From Rhexocercosporidium sp. MPI-PUGE-AT-0058 (lineage: Eukaryota > Ascomycota > Leotiomycetes > Helotiales), in assembly GCA_020746875.1 (NCBI GenBank), contig JAGTJL010000002.1, forward strand, positions 2,914,001 to 2,978,000: 64,000 nt of DNA, read 5' to 3'. How positions within the stretch are numbered: the stretch's first letter is position 1; each line of letters begins with the position of its first letter. This document shows positions 58,508-64,000 of the stretch, one piece after another. The notes beneath the pieces were generated by a model. It was not told the DNA's origin. It worked only from the letters and a program-made list of their open reading frames with translations, and ran no database searches. The translations under genes and the position numbers were made by a program.

Positions 58508-60269
58508 ACTCCTAGAGTAAATGGATCTATCGGCATGATGGCAGATACTACCCTGGCAGTACTGCTCATACGAACTTGGGCGATGTCTTTAGCAGTTCGA
58601 TGATCGCGTGTGTAGGGCACCAAGGGTCCGAGACAAATGAGTAAGAAGTAAGAAATTGTTTGAAGATCGTTTCAGTTGATAGACAGCGGAGAAGCTAAAA
58701 ACAATGTTGCAAAGTAAACCCTTACTCGCCCGTCTTGTATCGATCAGCTCGTTCAGAGAATGAAGAATTATCGTAAAGGCTTTGTTCATGATTGCATTCC
58801 AGGAATGTGAAACGGCCAATTAAATGAATCTTTGTTCGAATCTCAGAATTGGCTAACCTCAGCCGTATTTAACCTTCTCCATAGAGAGCCGATCCCCTAT
58901 TATCTATACTCCATGATAGACATACCAGTCTGCTTCAGAACAGTTGGTATGGTAGCTTTTCTGATGGCAGATGGTTTCATCGGGAAAGTCCTGTGCTTTG
59001 CTGACAACACTCCAAATTTGAATCAAAGGATCTTGAGCAACAAAGTAATGGCCAGAATCCGGAGCCGCTGCGGCACTTTCTGGTCATCTCGTTCCCAAGT
59101 CGCATGATCCAGTGGGGACATCCCCTTCACGCGAATTAGCAGATGGCCATGATCTCGTCTCCCCCAAAAATCCTCCTTTGAAATCCCAAGATTGGAACAA
59201 TGTCGTCTTCATTACCTCAGGATAAGCGCCTGTATATTTGCAGTCCGGCGATGACTTAATCTCTTCTAGAGCCATCCCGGCCTGGGAATATCTCAGCGCC
59301 GGTGTCCAATTTTCTCAGAAGTAGTCCGAGATTCCTCTCATACAGAATAAGTTTTTTCTTTTATCACTTCAATGTTAAATAAATGGAATGCATGCTCAAT
59401 AGAATGCGTTATCTGGGGTCGAAAGACTCCGAAGAATGGCTCCACTCGTTTCAGTGTGGGAGCCGGGACTGGTGACATGAGCATGCTGGGGGAGGCTTCA
59501 CTTAGCCACAACTTCACAATACCGAGGTGGAAAGCTTACGCCAAAGATTAGAAATCAAACGGCAGTTCAAAGAATGATTCGAACAAAAATTGCCGAGCGT
59601 CTTGGAATTCTAGATGTACAAATAAAGTATTTGTCTGACAGGTTGGGCTGGGTTGTCTAGCAGCTCTTGACCGGTTTCAATTCGGAACTTTAATTGAATG
59701 GCATTTATGCCAAGTCATCCGAACTTTCCAATTAAGACACCTCCACTCTTTTAGTCAGTAGATGCAACATAGCAGATAACCAACTACCGGGAGAAAAGAG
59801 ATCTAATAAAATTGTAGTAGAGGGACATCCAGTTATCAATTCAGAAGGAAGGAAACTGTGTGTGTGTGTGTGTTTGTGTTCAACAGTTGTGTAAGGGAAT
59901 GATGGCGCCAGCTCACCGCAAATGACTGATAACTTAAATTGCTTGTGCCTGAACCTTGTCGTGATATTACAAGGGACCGGGAAATTCAATCGAGGCACTA
60001 TTTAAGATTTGCGCAAGTCACTACCTTAGATAAACCTCCAAGGTTTCGGCAGACGTAGATGTGCTATGGAGTAGTGATTAGAACCATGTAGATCCCCTCC
60101 CACGTGCCGAAAGATTACGAGATGAACGAAAGAGGGATGCGATACCGTTGGGTAAACATATAAAGTTAAGCTCCTCCATCGTTTCAAATCTTTAGAACAC
60201 GTCAGTTATCTCCAAAATTCTTTGAGTAGTCCTTCAAAATTCGGTCATTTTCTCGTACCAGCTGTCAAT
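58508..60269. other. Gene-poor stretch
   Basis: About 1.8 kb. Short minus-strand frames (for example 59084-59275) look mildly protein-like but have no motif. A GTGTGT run lies at 59859-59880. The right end holds the SnoaL-like gene promoter. Confidence 0.45.
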
Positions 60270-60828
60270 ATGCGTGCTACACTTTTTCTAATCGCCCTAG
60301 CTAGGCCATTCACTATCTTTGGTGCAGCAGCTTCTTCGACAGACTTTGAAGTCATAAACAAAAGACAGCTTGTGAAGCCGCCACCATGTGTACGTTCTTG
60401 CGATGCGACAGTGGCCGAGACAGAGGCTAGACATGAAAAGTTCGTCGATGCATTTATTATTAAGAAGGATATCACCGAGGCCTTCAGATACATTGCGGAG
60501 GACTACATCGTGCGTTCCATATCATTCGATCGCGAACTCAAACTAATGGAAGGTGTACAGAATCATAATCCATTTGCTCAGAATGGATCAGACTCGGCAT
60601 GGGGCATCCTAAGTTCGATATGGGGAAACCAAACGATCACGGTCCTAGAAACAAGATTCATCTCGCCGCAAGGCTGGTTAAATTACCAAAGTGCTTTTGG
60701 AACGATTGTTGATCGATTCAGGTGGGAAGAGGGGTGTATCGCCGAGCATGTAAGTGTCAGTCCAAATCATCAATAATTTTAGCTTACAAGTGCAACAGTG
60801 GGATCAAGGCGAGCAAATGCCAGGGTAG
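60270..60828 (+). CDS. Secreted SnoaL/NTF2-like protein
   Basis: A small secreted protein of the SnoaL/NTF2-like fold, common in fungi and of unclear function. Exons 60270-60509, 60561-60749 and 60799-60828 give 152 aa. The middle intron (60510-60560, 51 nt, branch AAACTAATGG) is in frame and lacks a stop, but removing it restores the family motif AEDYINHNPFAQNGSDSAW, so it is treated as a true intron. The last exon encodes only WDQGEQMPG, completing the typical GCIAEHWDQGE end. The start at 60270 (MRATLFLIALARPF) gives a signal peptide; the ATG at 60222 adds 16 unsupported residues. Confidence 0.85.
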
Positions 60829-61869
60829 CTATTGGTATTCGACTAGAAACAGTTTTCCCCCGACGAAATTAGAACATGAAAGCTTGATGCATCGTAAGAC
60901 GAAAGATTTTTCTTTAAACCATCACTTTCCGTCCAGGTTTTCTCACATGATATTCCGATGTGAATGCCGAAGCCCCAGGAGTGACGAAATATTTGGGCTG
61001 AAGGTTGAAAAGAGTTCGATTAATATAAGGCCACAGAGACCAACACAGATTTATGAACGTGAGTCACCCATAATTCCGGCACTGGTATACCTTGTATCCA
61101 TGTCTCCGGACTATAAAGTGATAATAAATCTATGCCCACGAACGCTGCTGTGATCAAATCCACGGTATCTGCTAATATACCCTTTCCGACGCTAGTTGGT
61201 TCTATCGGCATGACAGATGAAATGCAGTTGCATGTTGAACCGATGCGGCACGAACCTATACTTTTTCAGATTGTTGGAAAATGTCTGGTTTTCTCGACTC
61301 AATTTCATCTCCTTATTCCTTGAAAATGTTGCCGGACATGTCAGCCGAAAAACTTGGGGAATCTCTATGCACTGATGACTGGATGATACGCCTCCTCGGC
61401 AACCCCGCTTCATTACATCCAACGGACTGCCGCTGCCAGTGACATAACAAGCTTTCCAAAATCTGCGCACATTCCCCATATCTACCACGATCTCAGGCAC
61501 CTTGTCCCCACCCGCCCCTTTCGTATCGTCGTTAAAAAAGCTTGTCGGCGATCTGCCTGTCTTGGCCAGTCAAATGACCCTCATGGCTGCAGGAATTCAG
61601 CTCGCTTCCAGCAAACAAGGATTACGACCGGCCTTCATGGCCACTTTAGGAAGCTTGAAAAGCAATGACGACGCTATGTACCGATACAAGATACCAGTAT
61701 TGGTATGGCAGACATCACGATGTAGAACACTTCAAGGCTAAATCTGGGCCGGGCATTGTCTGCATCTGGAAGACTTTGCGAGCAACGTCCGACTTAAAGC
61801 AAGCTATGATCCCCTTCTTGCCAGTCCCAGAGGGCTTCGCGGAGAGCACAATTGAGCTCATTGCCCTTC
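60829..61869. other. Intergenic region with a possible gene fragment
   Basis: About 1 kb. The plus-strand stretch 61502-61740 reads protein-like (LASSKQGLRPAFMATLGSLK) but has no start, partner exon or recognised family. The rest is non-coding and includes the sphingomyelinase promoter. Confidence 0.4.
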
Positions 61870-64000
61870 ATGTTGCTTTCAAATTTCTTTGCCTTCGTTG
61901 GCGCTACTCTGCCTATCTTGGTCTCCTCGTTGAGCATATCCGATGTGACCAGTAAATCAGCAAGCCTATATACCAAAAAAGATACTGTCTCGGACATCTT
62001 GAAAGCCGTTGAAGATGCAGCGACTTGTACTGCTTGCGAAGTACTTCTTTCTTTACTCAAGTAAGACAGTAAACTAATAGTGTTTAGGCCCTCCTGGTGG
62101 TATTGAAAGTTTTGGCTCATACTGGAAACGACAAGTTTGTGGATGTGATCACTGAAATTTGTATTCTTGCGGTACGTAGCTCGTCCAGGAGTTGAGCATT
62201 TCCTTACGATTTACAGAAAGTCGAAGACGCTGACGTTTGCACTGGAGCAAGTAAGTGATTTAATTCATTCCTCAGAGGAGACTGTACTCTTTTCTCCTTT
62301 GGCATCAAAACATTGACTCTCAGTTCACCACAGTCGGACTCGAAGGTCCCATTCTCGCCCATGATCTCCGACAAATGACTATCGGTACCCGGACATCCAA
62401 GCTTTTCTGTCTTACGGTTTTTGGATTATGTCCATGGCCTGCAATTGAAGCCTACACTGTCCCCGTGACATCCAAACCAGCCAAGACTCGTCCCTTACCG
62501 AGTGGTCGCAAGCCTCTCCAGGTGGTACACATCTCTGATATCCACGTGGATCTTAGCTACAAAAAGGGATCCAGCTACAACTGTACCAAGAACATTTGCT
62601 GCAGACCATACGCAGCAGCAGATCAGCCCGGTGTCACAAAATATCCTGCTGGCGAGTATGGGAATCCTGCTTGTGATTCTCCTGTGACATTGGAGGAGAG
62701 CCTGTATTCAGCAATTGAGAATTTGGTGCCTAACAGAGCTTTCACGTAAGTTCTGAGATCATTTCACCACTTTGTATACTGACCGTATCAGCATATTCAC
62801 AGGAGATGTTGTTGAAGGAGCTGTGTGGCTGGTTAACGGCAAGTACGACGTGTTTTGTAAAACCTCATTTCTGACCAACGATCTAGATACTGAGGTCATA
62901 AATGACCTTCAAGATGCCTACAGTCGTATGAAGGGCCTCGGACAAGCATACGGCGTTGTTGGTAATCACGACGCTGCGCCCGTGAACTCATTCCCTCCAG
63001 CGTCGGTGGACACGACGATTGGCACACAATGGGCCTACGATGTTTTGTCTTCCGAATGGACAAGTGTGATTGGAAGCGCCGCTGCTGCGGAGGTCAAATC
63101 AAATTTCGGTTCTTATTCCGTGTTGACTTCCGGAGGTCTCAGATTGATCAGTGTCAATACGAATTTCTGGTACAAGGTATGAAAACTCCATGTCATCATT
63201 GCGTGCCTTCGTAAAAAAGAATCAGTGCTTATATTTTTGCAGCAAAACTTTTGGCTGTACGAAGCAACCATGGAAAGAGATCCATCTGGCCAGCTTGCGT
63301 GGCTTGTGACTGAGCTGGAAGCTGCTGAAACTGCAGGAGAGCGAGTTTGGCTCATGGGTCACAGTAAGTTGGTTCTTTTTTCTGCAGGCAACGATTCTTA
63401 TTCTCGCCTTATCCTGTATTCTAAACAAGTTACTCACCATATAATTTTTAGTGCCTATGGGCTCCTCCGGTGCGTTCCACGACCAGTCTCAATACTTCGG
63501 TAAGTTGAATCGTCTTCTCCTGCATTTCTAAGTCTAAAATCTCTAGATCAAATCATCCAGCGCTTTGATGCAACAATTGCTGCCCTCTTCTTTGGTCACA
63601 CTCACCAAGATGAGTTCGAGGTCGCTTACAGCACACCTGCTACTCCGAGCGCAAACACAGCTGTCATGGTCTCTTACATTGCCCCCGCACTGACACCAAC
63701 ATCTGGCAATCCAACGTTCCGTGTCTATGATGTCGACCCAGTCACATTTGCCGTCCTTGACTACACCGTTTACTACACCAACATCTCCTCGCCAACATAT
63801 CAGTCAGGTCCAATCTGGGAGAAGCTCTACAGCGTCAAAGAAACATACGGAGCTCTTCTGAACCCACCCGTGACTGGACCGTCGGCAGAACTCACACCAG
63901 CATTCTGGCATAATCTAACAGTTCTTTTTGAAAAGGATGACTCTGTTTACCAAGCCTGGTATGCACGACGTAGTAGGGACTTCAGTGATGGTACCTGCAC
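61870..64000 (+). CDS. Acid sphingomyelinase-like phosphodiesterase (partial, 3' end outside window)
   Basis: Predicted secreted or vacuolar enzyme that cleaves sphingomyelin-type lipids to ceramide. Exons 61870-62040, 62088-62171, 62217-62250, 62334-62745, 62792-62838, 62887-63176, 63243-63363, 63452-63499 and 63547 to beyond 64000 join in phase. Seen: a signal peptide (MLLSNFFAFVGATLPILVSS), a saposin-B domain (about 50-100, CTACEALLVVLKVLAH, ITEICILA), and a calcineurin-like metallophosphoesterase domain with metal motifs HISDIHVD, FTGDVVEGAVW, YGVVGNHDAAP, GHMPMGSSG and FFGHTHQDEFE. Intron 5 (62839-62886) appears to be GC-AG: GCAAGT donor, CTGAC branch, in-frame 48 nt; removing it yields the family-like VNDTEVINDLQDAY. 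The gene is cut by the window end. Confidence 0.92.

Overview
This window looks like nuclear DNA of a filamentous ascomycete, probably Leotiomycetes; the class is an inference from protein flavour, not a search. The support is short GT-AG introns of about 45-85 nt with CTAAC/CTGAC-like branch sites, an intron-bearing tRNA, a large fungal adenylate cyclase, a fungal NACHT-ankyrin STAND protein, and an AT-rich decayed transposon with repeat-induced-point-mutation (RIP) character. Genes were modelled by hand: exons were joined where splice sites kept phase and where family motifs crossed the junctions.

Layout. 0-4 kb is gene-poor: a tRNA-Lys(CTT) with an 18-nt intron, then a 2,046-bp element with perfect 29-bp terminal inverted repeats and a TA target duplication. 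The element sits in the TATA-like box of an LTR-like sequence. 4-9 kb holds a divergent pair for amino-acid metabolism: aspartate-semialdehyde dehydrogenase (-) and an Aro8-type aminotransferase (+). 10-16 kb holds a microsomal-type P450 (-) and a secreted GH20 hexosaminidase (-). 17-24 kb holds a Nab2-like poly(A)-RNA-binding zinc-finger protein (+), protoporphyrinogen oxidase (+) and an NmrA-like oxidoreductase (-). 25-31.5 kb holds a ten-exon NACHT-ankyrin-SPRY STAND protein (+), tail-to-tail with a nitrilase (-). 31.5-33.7 kb is mostly non-coding and carries a probable frameshifted small secreted-protein gene. 33.7-45 kb holds a PHS-family phosphate-type transporter (-), an uncharacterised 738-aa protein (+) and an RGG-box/RING protein (-). 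45-55.4 kb is a microsatellite-rich leader and the 2,162-aa adenylate cyclase (+). 55.4-64 kb is gene-poor: a small two-exon cysteine-containing protein (-), a secreted SnoaL/NTF2-like protein (+), and an acid sphingomyelinase-like enzyme (+) cut by the window end.

The genes are mostly housekeeping and signalling functions with no shared pathway, so this is not a biosynthetic cluster. Only local pairings suggest coordination: the HOM2/ARO8 divergent promoter (candidate CPC-1/Gcn4 cores) and a candidate NUC-1/Pho4 site upstream of the transporter. The most unusual items are the STAND protein, whose Walker A lysine position is arginine, the nested transposon, and several small or broken genes that simple ORF calling misses.
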